Of a DNA stretch of 64,000 nucleotides, positions 20,387-28,724 are shown in pieces. This DNA is from CAZSRX01 sp964609675 [NCBI: uncultured Bacteroidota bacterium]. GTDB lineage: Bacteria; CLD3; SB21. The stretch spans positions 1-64,000 of the forward strand of contig CAZSRX010000024.1 of assembly GCA_964609675.1 (NCBI GenBank), written 5' to 3'. The translations under genes and the position numbers were made by a program. The number at the start of each line of letters is the position of its first letter. The stretch's first letter is position 1. Below the pieces are notes generated by a model. That model ran no database searches, was not told the origin of the DNA, and was given only the letters and a program-made list of their open reading frames with translations.

Positions 20387-21064
20387 ATGGCTACCTTAAA
20401 ATATTTCGGGCATTCCTGCTGGATGATTGAAAGCGGCGGGCATACGATCATCATTGATCCGTTCATAGACGGCAATCCGCAGGCGGGCGTCAGGAAAGAA
20501 TCCGTAAAGGCCGGTTATATCATCGTGACGCACGCGCACGGCGATCATCTCGGCGACGCCGTTCCCATTGCGAAAGCGTCCGGCGGAACGATTATCGCCA
20601 ATTTTGAGATTTACAATTATTGCGTCAAGCAGGGCGCCAACGCGCATCCGATGCACATCGGCGGCAGTCATACCTTCCCCTTCGGTCGCGTCAAACTGAC
20701 CCCCGCCTGGCACGGTTCATCCTTCCCCGACGGAAGCTACGGCGGCACGCCCGCGGGATGCCTCATAACCGTAGAGGGTAAGACCGTTTATCACAGCGGC
20801 GATACCGGCCTGTTCCTCGATATGCAACTCATCGGCGAGATGAACCCCATCGATATCGCCCTCCTGCCCATCGGCGACAATTTCACGATGGGCGTGGATG
20901 ACGCCGTGAAAGCCGTCACTCTGCTGAAACCCCGAACAGCCATTCCGATGCATTACGATACCTTCGAGATTATTAAATCCGACGCCGCCAGTTTTATGCA
21001 GAAAGTGAAAGCCAGGGGATTCGGCGCGCGATTAGTCAAACCGGGAGAAAGCATCGAATTTTAA
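20387..21064 (+). CDS. UPF0173-type metal-dependent hydrolase (MBL fold)
   Basis: 225 residues, the usual size of the UPF0173/YtkL group of the metallo-beta-lactamase fold. Metal-binding motifs are visible: THAHGDHLGD, VYHSGDTGLF and AIPMHYDTFE. The start MATLKYFGHSCW is characteristic, and a GGAGG lies five bases before the ATG. It is predicted to be a cytosolic hydrolase of unknown substrate. It is divergent from the DUF2723 gene and is followed by a clear terminator. Confidence 0.92.
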   Translation: MATLKYFGHSCWMIESGGHTIIIDPFIDGNPQAGVRKESVKAGYIIVTHAHGDHLGDAVPIAKASGGTIIANFEIYNYCVKQGANAHPMHIGGSHTFPFGRVKLTPAWHGSSFPDGSYGGTPAGCLITVEGKTVYHSGDTGLFLDMQLIGEMNPIDIALLPIGDNFTMGVDDAVKAVTLLKPRTAIPMHYDTFEIIKSDAASFMQKVKARGFGARLVKPGESIEF

Positions 21065-21086
21065 ATGCGACCTTTTACCTGATTAA

Positions 21087-21115
21087 AAGGGATGTTGCTC
21101 TCGGTAACATCCCTT
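21087..21115. terminator. intrinsic terminator between convergent genes
   Basis: A perfect 10-base-pair stem, AAGGGATGTT (21087-21096) with AACATCCCTT (21106-21115), is followed by ATTTTTT on the plus strand and by TTTTAAT on the minus strand. It separates the UPF0173 gene from the flavin reductase gene. Confidence 0.88.
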
Positions 21116-21147
21116 ATTTTTTATGGAATCGAATAGCTGTTACCGGA

Positions 21148-21690
21148 TTATTTCCAACATTTGCCGAGCGGTTCGCCGATGGACCAGTATTGTAAACCGT
21201 TCATGTCAAACAGAACCGGACGGACTTTCTGCAAATCGATTTTACCGTTCGTAAGGACGGCCTCATCGGCGTACGTGGCGACGACTTCACCGATATATAT
21301 GTTGGTGGTGGCCGTGACATAGGTGTCGAAGAGCCGGCACTCCATCGATAGCGGACAGTCGCGAATGATGGGTACGGTTTTCAATTCACCGGTAAAGGTA
21401 TCAAACAATCGCGATTTGTCGGTTTTATGACCCGTCGTGGTTCCGGCGAAATCGAGTTCCTCAATCTGGACCTGAGACATTATATTGATACTGAATCCGC
21501 GGTGATCCGCAATCCCCCGGTTGCTTAAGTGCGTCTTGCTTAAACTGACTGACAGCAAATAGGGCTCGATAGCGTTTAGAATCCCTACATGGCCGATATT
21601 GGCAAAATTAACCTTATCCCCTACCTTTGTACCAAGAATCGTGGCCGGCATGGGATACAATACATTTTGGCGGCCGATTTTATTTTTCAT
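21148..21690 (-). CDS. flavin reductase-like domain protein
   Basis: 180 residues from the ATG at 21690. The sequence matches the flavin reductase-like split-barrel family: an NVLYPMPATILGTKVGDKVN start, ILNAIEPYLLSVSLSKTHLS in the FMN-binding region, and GFSINIMS. Members bind FMN and either reduce it with NAD(P)H or act as flavin oxidoreductases; the partner here is unknown. The frame extends to a GTG at 21696, but TGAGG five bases before 21690 favours the ATG. It converges on the UPF0173 gene. Confidence 0.85.
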   Translation of the reverse strand: MKNKIGRQNVLYPMPATILGTKVGDKVNFANIGHVGILNAIEPYLLSVSLSKTHLSNRGIADHRGFSINIMSQVQIEELDFAGTTTGHKTDKSRLFDTFTGELKTVPIIRDCPLSMECRLFDTYVTATTNIYIGEVVATYADEAVLTNGKIDLQKVRPVLFDMNGLQYWSIGEPLGKCWK

Positions 21691-21801
21691 CAACACCTCA
21701 GAATAATGGATTATTAAAATGCTCTACCTCCTAAACGATATCGGGCTGATTTTATTTCAGCACAAGCTGCGAGGCAATCCCATACCTTTACCGCTTTTTA
21801 T

Positions 21802-22035
21802 TTAATGCGGTTTCTTAACTTTCACTTCCAGATGACGAATGTGCGCATTGTTTTCTTCAATCTGAATTTTGATTCGGATTTTTTCCGAAGGCGGAATGAA
21901 CGGGTTGTCCAGAAAAAACGATATTTTTTTATTGGAATCTTCCAGAAGGATTAACGCCGAACGTTCCGCGTGTTCGAGGGTTTCTAAAAGGGGCGACATA
22001 ATAATAATCTCGGGTTTTTTATGGTTTCGTTTCAT
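21802..22035 (-). CDS. small hypothetical protein
   Basis: 77 residues from the ATG at 22035, which has GCAGG upstream; a GTG at 22074 would add 13 residues but has no ribosome binding site. No known domain is recognised. The sequence is highly charged with a central LLETLEHAERSALILLEDS helix, an FFLDNPFIPPSEKIRIKIQI strand region and a His-rich end (NNAHIRHLEVKVKKPH). It lies about 110 bases upstream of the flavin reductase gene on the same strand. Probably real, function unknown. Confidence 0.55.
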   Translation of the reverse strand: MKRNHKKPEIIIMSPLLETLEHAERSALILLEDSNKKISFFLDNPFIPPSEKIRIKIQIEENNAHIRHLEVKVKKPH

Positions 22036-22453
22036 TTGAATACCTGCTTTTGTTTCAATCGTATTTTTTATCACCGAAAAGGGCGCCAGGTAAACGCCGA
22101 TAGAACCGCAAAATGAGATAATTGTTACGTTTTATGCGCTGCGTCACAAAATGGATGTGACCGGGAGCACACCGATTAAAAATGCGCTATGATTTTTTTT
22201 ACATGGAATGATGAGCCGGTCACTTAGAAAAATACGAAAAATCCGTGTGACGTAAAACACAAATCCGGATGCATCCAAAATATTCAGCATTCATTAATCC
22301 GATAAATAGCGGATAACTGAACGGTCGGCCTTAAAGAATGATCCGTAAGGTATCGTTTTTATGGCTTCGGATTTTGTTACCTTACCGACCTGTGCGCCAA
22401 CTGATAAAAACAATCTGCGCACTGTCTTCAGACAGCGCACAGGTTTATCGAAA
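22036..22453. other. intergenic, mostly featureless
   Basis: About 420 bases, AT-rich, with no supported gene on either strand. It should hold the promoter of the small protein gene at 22035 on its left side. The only structure I see is the hairpin at 22415-22438, listed separately. Confidence 0.5.
22415..22438 (-). terminator. weak intrinsic terminator after the VanZ-like gene
   Basis: On the minus strand, TGCG-CTGTCT and AGACAG-CGCA halves pair around a 2-base loop with a 2-base bulge, followed by ATTGTTTTTATC. It lies 16 bases past the stop codon of the VanZ-like frame, consistent with the end of a purF-VanZ-like transcript. The stem is imperfect. Confidence 0.5.
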
Positions 22454-22835
22454 TCACGATATGGCGCTGAACGATTGACGGGTAGGTTTGTAAAAATAAA
22501 ATATTAATCCTGCGACCAGGCCGCCGAATGCCGTAGCGAGCCCATCATGAACGTCCCTAGAATATCGCCACAGTCGCCACGGCAGCCATTCCCACATCGA
22601 TAGTATCATGAATGCTCCGAATACGGGAATAAAACAGGTAAGATCTTTTCTTTTCGACGGAAAAAAAAGCCCTCCTGTCAGCGACAATCCGCAGGCGGCA
22701 GGAAAATTCGGTAATATGCCAGGTAAAAAACGGAAACCATGCCGGCCAGAGAATATTGGAACTTCGGAACAGATGAACGGCAAGGAGGCCTGTAAAACAA
22801 GTTATGATGATGAATGGGCGCTCACGCGCAATCAT
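22454..22835 (-). pseudogene. VanZ-like membrane protein, frameshifted
   Basis: Two overlapping minus-strand frames make one protein. The first, from ATG 22835, reads MIARERPFIIITCFTGLLAV and continues to WPAWFPF. Then, after a run of six T (plus-strand A at 22725-22730), the sense moves to the other frame with LPNFPAACGLSLTGGLFFPS, a helix IPVFGAFMILSMWEWL and RDVHDGLATAFGGLVAGLIF, ending at 22454. Removing one T gives an uninterrupted 126-residue protein with three to four helices. The RDVHDGLATAFGG block resembles the VanZ-family motif. Its start is 36 bases past the purF stop. The gene is either recently broken or affected by a homopolymer base-calling error. Confidence 0.6.
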
Positions 22836-22871
22836 GATGCTTTCAGGGCCTGATATGACTTAGAATCGCGC

Positions 22872-24245
22872 TCAGGGCGAGCATCCTGTTTTTTCTTTGT
22901 CCGTAACCTCAATGGGATACTTTCCGCTGAAGCAGGCGGTGCAGTAGTCCTTTTCGTCGTGGGGCACGGCGGAGAGCATGCCGTCAAGGGAAAGGTATTC
23001 GAGGCTGTCGGCACCGATCTGTTTGCATATTTGTTCTTTAGACAGCCGGTTGGCAATAAGTTCGGTTCGCGTTGGGAAATCCATACCGTAATAGCACGGC
23101 GCGATCACCGGCGGACTGCTGATACGGACATGCACTTCTTTTGCGCCGGCTTTTCGGATCATGGCGATCAGCAGTTTCAGCGTTGTGCCGCGGACAATGG
23201 AATCATCCACCAGAACGACACGCCGGTCCTTGAGCACGCCTGTTACCGTGTTGAATTTCAGCTTGACGCTGAGGTCGCGCATGGACTGCAGCGGATGGAT
23301 GAACGTCCGCCCGACGTAATGATTGCGGATGAGCCCGAGTTCATACTTCATGGACGTCCGCCGGGTATAACCGAGCGCGGCGGTGTTGCTGGAATCCGGT
23401 ACGCTGATGACGATGTCGGCGTCGGCGGGATGTTCCAGCGCGAGCTGTTTGCCGAGCTTGCGGCGCGCCTTGTCCACCGTATCGCCGAAAATCTTGCTGT
23501 CGGGGCGGGAAAAGTAAACGAACTCGAAGATGCAATGCGCCGGGCGCGGTTTTTCCCAGTAAAAGAACTCGCTGTACATGCCGCCGCTGGTTACGACGAT
23601 CATTTCGCCCGGTTTGAGGTCGCGCTCGTATTCCGCGCCAATGATGTCGAGCGCGCAGGACTCGCTGGCAAAGACCACCGCTCCGTTCAGCCGGCCGATG
23701 CACATCGGGCGGATGCCCAACGGGTCGCGCGCGGCGATGAGCCGGTCTTTCGTCATGAGTAATAGCGAATAGGCGCCGCGGATCTGGCGGAGCGCGTTGC
23801 GGATCTGGTCTTCCACGGGCATCACCCCGGCGTGCGCCGTCAGATGAAGGATGACCTCTGTGTCGCTGTTGGAATGCAGAATCGCGCCGCGGTTCTGCAG
23901 GAAGGTTTTCAGGTCTTTATAATTAACGAGATTGCCGTTATGCGCGGCGGCGAGCTCGCCGGTGTTGATCGTCGCCATGAACGGCTGGGCATTCTCGATC
24001 CGGCTCCCGCCTGTGGTGGAATAACGGTTATGTCCGATCGCAATCGGTCCGGGAAGTCCTTGAAAAATGTCCTCGTCCCCGAACACATCGGATACGTATC
24101 CCATGCCGATATGCCGGTAGAGCCGGTTGCCGTCGGAGGTGACAATGCCCGTAGATTCCTGACCGCGGTGCTGAAGCGAATACAGGCCGAGATAGGCCAG
24201 CTTTGCCGCTTCCGGATGATTGAATATGCCGAACACACCGCACAT
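22872..24245 (-). CDS. purF: amidophosphoribosyltransferase PurF
   Basis: 457 residues. First committed enzyme of purine synthesis, making phosphoribosylamine from PRPP and glutamine. The N-terminal nucleophile is Cys2 (MCGVFGIFNH), so there is no propeptide apart from Met. The glutaminase domain shows LYSLQHRGQESTGI and HNGNLVNY; the phosphoribosyltransferase domain has the PRPP loop VVLVDDSIVRGTT. Cysteines in PAHCIFEFVYFSRP, IAPCYYGMDFPT and DYCTACFSGKYP match the four ligands of the Bacillus-type [4Fe-4S] cluster. GGGGA lies eight bases upstream of the ATG. A frameshifted VanZ-like gene follows 36 bases later. Confidence 0.97.
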   Translation of the reverse strand: MCGVFGIFNHPEAAKLAYLGLYSLQHRGQESTGIVTSDGNRLYRHIGMGYVSDVFGDEDIFQGLPGPIAIGHNRYSTTGGSRIENAQPFMATINTGELAAAHNGNLVNYKDLKTFLQNRGAILHSNSDTEVILHLTAHAGVMPVEDQIRNALRQIRGAYSLLLMTKDRLIAARDPLGIRPMCIGRLNGAVVFASESCALDIIGAEYERDLKPGEMIVVTSGGMYSEFFYWEKPRPAHCIFEFVYFSRPDSKIFGDTVDKARRKLGKQLALEHPADADIVISVPDSSNTAALGYTRRTSMKYELGLIRNHYVGRTFIHPLQSMRDLSVKLKFNTVTGVLKDRRVVLVDDSIVRGTTLKLLIAMIRKAGAKEVHVRISSPPVIAPCYYGMDFPTRTELIANRLSKEQICKQIGADSLEYLSLDGMLSAVPHDEKDYCTACFSGKYPIEVTDKEKTGCSP

Positions 24246-24355
24246 AATTTATTCCCCGCGAGTCTTTCGTTAATGACGGGCGAATCTATGGAAAAATTTC
24301 GTTTGCTTCAATGAAAATATTTTGTTTGGAAAATCGCATTCAAATCGTGATTCCA

Positions 24356-24384
24356 TTGTTTAAGGGATAAATATGTTGTATAAA
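24356..24384 (+). promoter_or_regulatory. candidate sigma-70 type promoter
   Basis: TTGTTT (24356-24361) and TATAAA (24379-24384) are separated by exactly 17 bases, about 75 bases before the ATG of the secreted propeller protein. The match to -35/-10 consensus is fair, but the region is AT-rich, so chance matches are likely. Confidence 0.35.
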
Positions 24385-24459
24385 AATATTTTTATAGGTA
24401 AATTATACCAGCAACAAACTTTTTTTAATAATAACTTATCACCATTTCAGGGAGAAGTT

Positions 24460-27342
24460 ATGAAAACAATACTACGCATTTTCGGTGTTATCCTGTTTTT
24501 AGCACCTCAAATACTCTATGGCCAATCTCCGAAAATCAGCTTTGAATCATTATTGATTCAGGCCGAGGAAAATCCGAGCATCGTCCACGCAGCCATGCGA
24601 CTGGCAATTGATAACAACCTACCGGTCAGCCTATACACTAAGAACTATGTCTATATGCAGGTCATGGGAATCGAGAACGGAAAACCGGTTTATGCGGTCA
24701 TGAAAAATATTCTCAGACCTTACGATAACGGGACAACCGCTTTTTTTGATGAAATTAAAAATACCTTTGATCCGGTAACCGATAAAGTCAATTACGGCAA
24801 TGGAAGAATAACCAATCCTGATTGGGGAGTCAAAAAAAGTTCAAAGAAAAACCGAGGCGTAATAGAAAAATCGATTATGTTTGTAGAATCTACGAATGAT
24901 CAGGTTTGGATTCTGGATTATCAAACCGGAGAAGTCATAGAAAGCAATTATATATCTGGTACGGGACTATTAAACACCCCTATTCAGGCGCGTCAACATC
25001 CTAACGGTTTTATTACCATTTCCGACCAGGTCAATGATGGTGTTTTCAAATTTGACACGTCCGGCGCCTACCTGGGTGTTTTTGCCCCTTATGGAGGGAT
25101 TAACAATGATACTTTAGACAATGTGCGCGGGCATACCTATCGTAAGAACGGCCATCTATTAGTGGCCAACGCTAAAACCGGTGTACAGGCCATTACTGAA
25201 TTCGATACATCAGGTATTTATGTCGGCCATTTTATCGCTCCCGGATCTGGAGGGCTGAATAGTCCCTGGGACATATTATTTCGTTCAGACGACATTTTAG
25301 TTTCTGCTTCTTCATCTCGGGCTATCCATCGATATGACACAACGGGCAATTATATCGATAATTTCTTTACCGCCAACAATAACAACTACTTTCCTGAGCA
25401 GATGTATCAACTTCCGGGCGGCCGCATTGCTGTAGCCGACTATGGCGTAGGCGGAGGTATAAAAATTTACAATAGCGTCGGCGATTCCCTGAAAAAATTA
25501 GATGTCGTTACCGGCAATCGCGGGATAATGCAGTTAGGAAACGGCAATTTTATAACAACCAATGCCTCCGGCGTTTATGAAATCGACACAACCACCGGCG
25601 CGGTTTTATGTACCCTTGTCACCGGTGTATACGGTCGTTTTCTGACATTGTATGAACGCGAAGGGGAATCCTATCCGATTTTTACAAAGAGCAGAAATCA
25701 GATTAACTTCGGAACCACGGCTATCGGATCTCCTGTCTATGACACGCTTCTTATATCCAATACCGGCGATATGCCGCTCATTTTCGATTCGATTTATCTG
25801 GATAATTCCCAGCAATTTGATTTTACCGGCAATATTGACACGCTTTACCCGAATGAAAGCCATATTATTAATATAATGTATGATCCTTCAACCTACGGTG
25901 TGCATAATGGTAATCTGGTATTCATCCACAACGCATCGGGCTCGCCGGACACGGTACGGCTGGCAGGGTCTGTTCTGAATGCCGTCATCCGGGTCAGCGA
26001 TTCGCTGCTCACGGCGTTGGTGCCCGAAAACGGAACGGACAGTACGACGTTCTATATTTTCAACGACGGCATGACACCACTCACCTTCAGTATTGCCGAA
26101 AGCCAGAATGCTTTCACTTATCTGAAGAAACAACGAAAAGCCGTATTGCCATCCCAACGTAGCGAAACCTCAAACTCCTTGCCGGTATCACTGGAAGCCG
26201 ATCCGAACGTGAGTGCAGAACCCGGCTCCCAAGTAACCGTAAATTACGGCGACCTGACCGCCTTCGGGTTTAACCTGAAAACCGCTCCCGATCAGTTTGT
26301 GAAGTTTGACCTGACGGATCCGGGCTCGGTTATCGCTTTGGGAACGGTACCTCAATCATTCTACGCGGCGGATTTTTCCACGGACGGTTCCGTGTATTAC
26401 GCTGTGGACGATGTGGGAAAAAACTTTGGAACAATTGATACGGCTACAGGCGCATTCACAGTACGGGGACCGCTTACGGGCGTTACAGGTTATGTTACAG
26501 GTATGACTGTTGATCCGACCGATGAAACTATTTACATAACGGTAACCGATGGAACGACCTTCGCTTATTTATACACGGTTAATCCTTTGAATGGCGCGCC
26601 GACATTAATTAATACCATTGCCAATCTCGTGATTCCAATCGATATTGCCGCCAGCCCAGCCGGTGTGCTGTACTCGTATGATATTGGCACCGACAGTCTA
26701 TATATTATTGATAAAACTACTGCTTTCGGTACCGCCGTCGCTGCACTGGATTTCAACGCAAACTATGCGCAGGGCATGGATTTTGACCCGACAGACGGCG
26801 TTTGCTATCTCGCTTCGTATACCAGCCCGACGGGCGTACTGCGCGCGTTGGATGTCAATACCGGCCTAACGACCGTGATCGGACCGTTTCCGAACCATCA
26901 GGTTGACGGCTTTGGTATATTGAAAACCGGATTGCCGTGGGTGCAGGCCCAGCCGCTGTCGGGAACAGTTATGCCCGGAGATTCCGCTAAAATCAGGGTG
27001 TATTGGTACGGAAAAATCCCGACCGAAATGATAATACCCTTAGACGGTTATTTCCATATTACCTCCGATGACACCTCCAATCCGAATATCCCTGTTCATC
27101 TCCATCTGGATGTTGCGACCATTGGAATTGACGGCAAGAATCCTTCCCCCAGCCGGTATAACCTTACTCAAAACTACCCCAACCCGTTCAATCCCAGCAC
27201 GACGATTAAATACGATATAGCTAAAACGGGAAAAGTAAGCCTCAGAATCTATAATACACTCGGCCAGGAAGTGCGCACCTTGGTGAACAAGCATCAGGCG
27301 GCCGGTTACCATTCGGTAGTATGGGATGGTAAAAAACAATGA
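24460..27342 (+). CDS. secreted beta-propeller protein with type IX sorting domain (frameshifted end)
   Basis: 960 residues as read from the ATG at 24460, which follows GGAGAA; the frame is open 29 codons further up but that part is not signal-like. Signal peptide: MKTILRIFGVILFLAPQILY. Residues about 70-400 form NHL-like propeller repeats (FDTSGAYLGVF, FDTSGIYVGHF, YDTTGNYIDNF). Next comes an ASPM-SPD-2-Hydin-like (choice-of-anchor D) domain starting INFGTTAIGSPVYDTLLIS, then a second propeller-like region with DPTDETIYITV. The end has NYPNPFNPSTTIKYDIAKTG, the FlgD-like/type IX sorting domain. It is cut short by a one-base shift at 27331-27336. Likely exported to the cell surface or medium; the role is unknown. 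Confidence 0.88.
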   Translation: MKTILRIFGVILFLAPQILYGQSPKISFESLLIQAEENPSIVHAAMRLAIDNNLPVSLYTKNYVYMQVMGIENGKPVYAVMKNILRPYDNGTTAFFDEIKNTFDPVTDKVNYGNGRITNPDWGVKKSSKKNRGVIEKSIMFVESTNDQVWILDYQTGEVIESNYISGTGLLNTPIQARQHPNGFITISDQVNDGVFKFDTSGAYLGVFAPYGGINNDTLDNVRGHTYRKNGHLLVANAKTGVQAITEFDTSGIYVGHFIAPGSGGLNSPWDILFRSDDILVSASSSRAIHRYDTTGNYIDNFFTANNNNYFPEQMYQLPGGRIAVADYGVGGGIKIYNSVGDSLKKLDVVTGNRGIMQLGNGNFITTNASGVYEIDTTTGAVLCTLVTGVYGRFLTLYEREGESYPIFTKSRNQINFGTTAIGSPVYDTLLISNTGDMPLIFDSIYLDNSQQFDFTGNIDTLYPNESHIINIMYDPSTYGVHNGNLVFIHNASGSPDTVRLAGSVLNAVIRVSDSLLTALVPENGTDSTTFYIFNDGMTPLTFSIAESQNAFTYLKKQRKAVLPSQRSETSNSLPVSLEADPNVSAEPGSQVTVNYGDLTAFGFNLKTAPDQFVKFDLTDPGSVIALGTVPQSFYAADFSTDGSVYYAVDDVGKNFGTIDTATGAFTVRGPLTGVTGYVTGMTVDPTDETIYITVTDGTTFAYLYTVNPLNGAPTLINTIANLVIPIDIAASPAGVLYSYDIGTDSLYIIDKTTAFGTAVAALDFNANYAQGMDFDPTDGVCYLASYTSPTGVLRALDVNTGLTTVIGPFPNHQVDGFGILKTGLPWVQAQPLSGTVMPGDSAKIRVYWYGKIPTEMIIPLDGYFHITSDDTSNPNIPVHLHLDVATIGIDGKNPSPSRYNLTQNYPNPFNPSTTIKYDIAKTGKVSLRIYNTLGQEVRTLVNKHQAAGYHSVVWDGKKQ

Positions 27343-27430
27343 GGGTAAAACGGTTAGTTCCGGCCTGTATCTCTACCGGCTGGAAACCGAATCGTTCGTA
27401 AAAACACGGAAGATGATTCTGCTGAAGTAA
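27331..27430 (+). other. out-of-frame remainder of the type IX sorting domain
   Basis: If one A is removed from the A6 run at 27331-27336, the previous reading continues as KNNEGKTVSSGLYLYRLETE, then SFVKTRKMILLK and a TAA at 27428-27430. This is the normal ending of the sorting domain in this group. As given, the frame instead stops two codons after the run. Either the base count is wrong, the gene is freshly broken, or slippage restores it. Confidence 0.85.
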
Positions 27431-27458
27431 AACGGCTCCTGAATACAACTTTTCAAAA

Positions 27459-27489
27459 AAAAGCTTCGTGATGATGTCACGAAGCTTTT
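27459..27489. terminator. strong bidirectional terminator
   Basis: A perfect 13-base-pair stem (AAAAGCTTCGTGA at 27459-27471 with TCACGAAGCTTTT at 27477-27489) and 5-base loop, with A and T runs built into the stem ends. It lies 28 bases beyond the restored stop of the secreted protein and 40 bases from the stop of the convergent PepSY gene. Confidence 0.9.
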
Positions 27490-27529
27490 GTATTTTATGC
27501 AAAGGAGGCCTGTATAACGGCCGGTCTTT

Positions 27530-28078
27530 TCAGAAAAACAGCAAGAAAATAATCGGCACTAAAATTCCCGCCAGCGTCAGCCATAAACCACGTCCGGTAA
27601 TGCTGTTTTTTCCCTTAAGGATAAACAATCCTGTTATGGCAATCAGCATCAACGCCCCCGCGAAAATATCCGAAAAAACCAACCACCACTTCCCGGGATT
27701 GTAATGCAAATAATTGACGTGATAGAAAAAGGGCCTGCGGGTAACCGTTTCCAGATAACCCTCGCCGTTCTTAAGGTCAATTTCCAGTGAACCGCCTTCG
27801 ACAAAAATACGTACCACTGAAGTTTTAGGAAAATAATGGTTTTTATAATCTCCGGATTTGCCGACGGTTTTCAGTATAGTTTCGATATCGGTATCTGAAA
27901 ATTCTTTTCGGTCAATATACTGCGGAAAGCTGTAATTTTCTTTCCGTATAATGTAGCTCGGATTCCAGTCCTTCAAATGATTCAGAGCTATTCCCGATAT
28001 ACAGTATATCAGGGTCGTTCCGAAAAAGAAGTAACCAAAATCCCTGTGGATGACCCGGTTCCAGTAGTTGAATGACAT
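27530..28078 (-). CDS. PepSY-associated transmembrane protein
   Basis: 182 residues. Layout fits the PepSY-associated TM family: an N-terminal helix (FFFGTTLIYCISGIALNH, about residues 17-34), a periplasmic PepSY-like part (SVVRIFVEGGSLEIDLKNGE), then two C-terminal helices (SDIFAGALMLIAITGLFIL and LAGILVPIIFLLFF). His residues near the helix ends (HRDFG, YHVNYLHYNPGKWW) could bind haem or metal, as in related ferric-reductase-like proteins. It starts six bases after the stop of the His-rich lipoprotein gene, so the two are coupled and probably work together. Confidence 0.82.
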   Translation of the reverse strand: MSFNYWNRVIHRDFGYFFFGTTLIYCISGIALNHLKDWNPSYIIRKENYSFPQYIDRKEFSDTDIETILKTVGKSGDYKNHYFPKTSVVRIFVEGGSLEIDLKNGEGYLETVTRRPFFYHVNYLHYNPGKWWLVFSDIFAGALMLIAITGLFILKGKNSITGRGLWLTLAGILVPIIFLLFF

Positions 28079-28084
28079 AATGGT

Positions 28085-28627
28085 TTATTGAATCTTATAT
28101 TTACTGCAATCAACGGAATAAAATTCCAGTTTGCCGGCTTTGCTTTCTGCCAGTTCTTTACGGTAAGCGGCTATCTTGGCAAGGTTTTCTTCCTGTTCGT
28201 TCATTTGTTCGTGTTCTTTTTGATGGCCCTCATGCAGATTCTTTTCGGATTGCCCGGCGGCTTTGATTTCGCTTTCCCATTTAGCCAGATATGCCTCGTC
28301 AATAATCAGCGCTTTGACGGTGCCTTCGGCAACAACGGTTTTGCCTTCCATTTCCTTGTCAAATTTCGGCGCGTCACCTACAAGTTCCAGTTTCAGTTTT
28401 TTCTCGGCGTCCTTACCGACAATATGCGCGCGTTTGCCGCTGTGCCTGCAGGTGTGCACAATCAGTCCCGTGACTTCCACCTTTTTATCAGTTAAAGACG
28501 ACGCTTTCTGGAAAAATTCCTCGACGGAAATTTTAGTGACTTCCGAATCCGCGGTCGTCGGATTATCTTTCTTTCCGCAGGCGAAAATCAGGAGCAATGG
28601 CAACAGAAGAATCAGTGTTTTTTTCAT
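28085..28627 (-). CDS. His-rich lipoprotein of a conserved uncharacterised family
   Basis: 180 residues. Lipoprotein signal with lipobox LLIFAC (Cys17). The central part looks like an OB-fold (KKVEVTGLIVHTCRHSGKRA, then IVGKD, and VVAEGTVKALIID). The HTCRHSG motif (H58, C60, H62) could hold a metal or redox cofactor; a His/Glu-rich stretch follows (HEGHQKEHEQMNEQEE) and a second Cys near the end (VDCSKY). I recall similar proteins next to PepSY membrane proteins in Bacteroidota, without assigned function. GGAG lies ten bases before the ATG. A role in metal or electron handling at the envelope is inference. Confidence 0.78.
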   Translation of the reverse strand: MKKTLILLLPLLLIFACGKKDNPTTADSEVTKISVEEFFQKASSLTDKKVEVTGLIVHTCRHSGKRAHIVGKDAEKKLKLELVGDAPKFDKEMEGKTVVAEGTVKALIIDEAYLAKWESEIKAAGQSEKNLHEGHQKEHEQMNEQEENLAKIAAYRKELAESKAGKLEFYSVDCSKYKIQ

Positions 28628-28724
28628 GATGGCTTTTCTCCGTTTGTTGATATTATGAATTAATTAAATCAGTGCGAATTTATATATAATTTTAAGATAA
28701 TCAATTTTTTTCTTCAGCCGGTAA

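Noticed and set aside
22959-23762. 267-codon plus-strand open frame inside purF
   Set aside because: Antisense shadow of purF, whose motifs are all intact.
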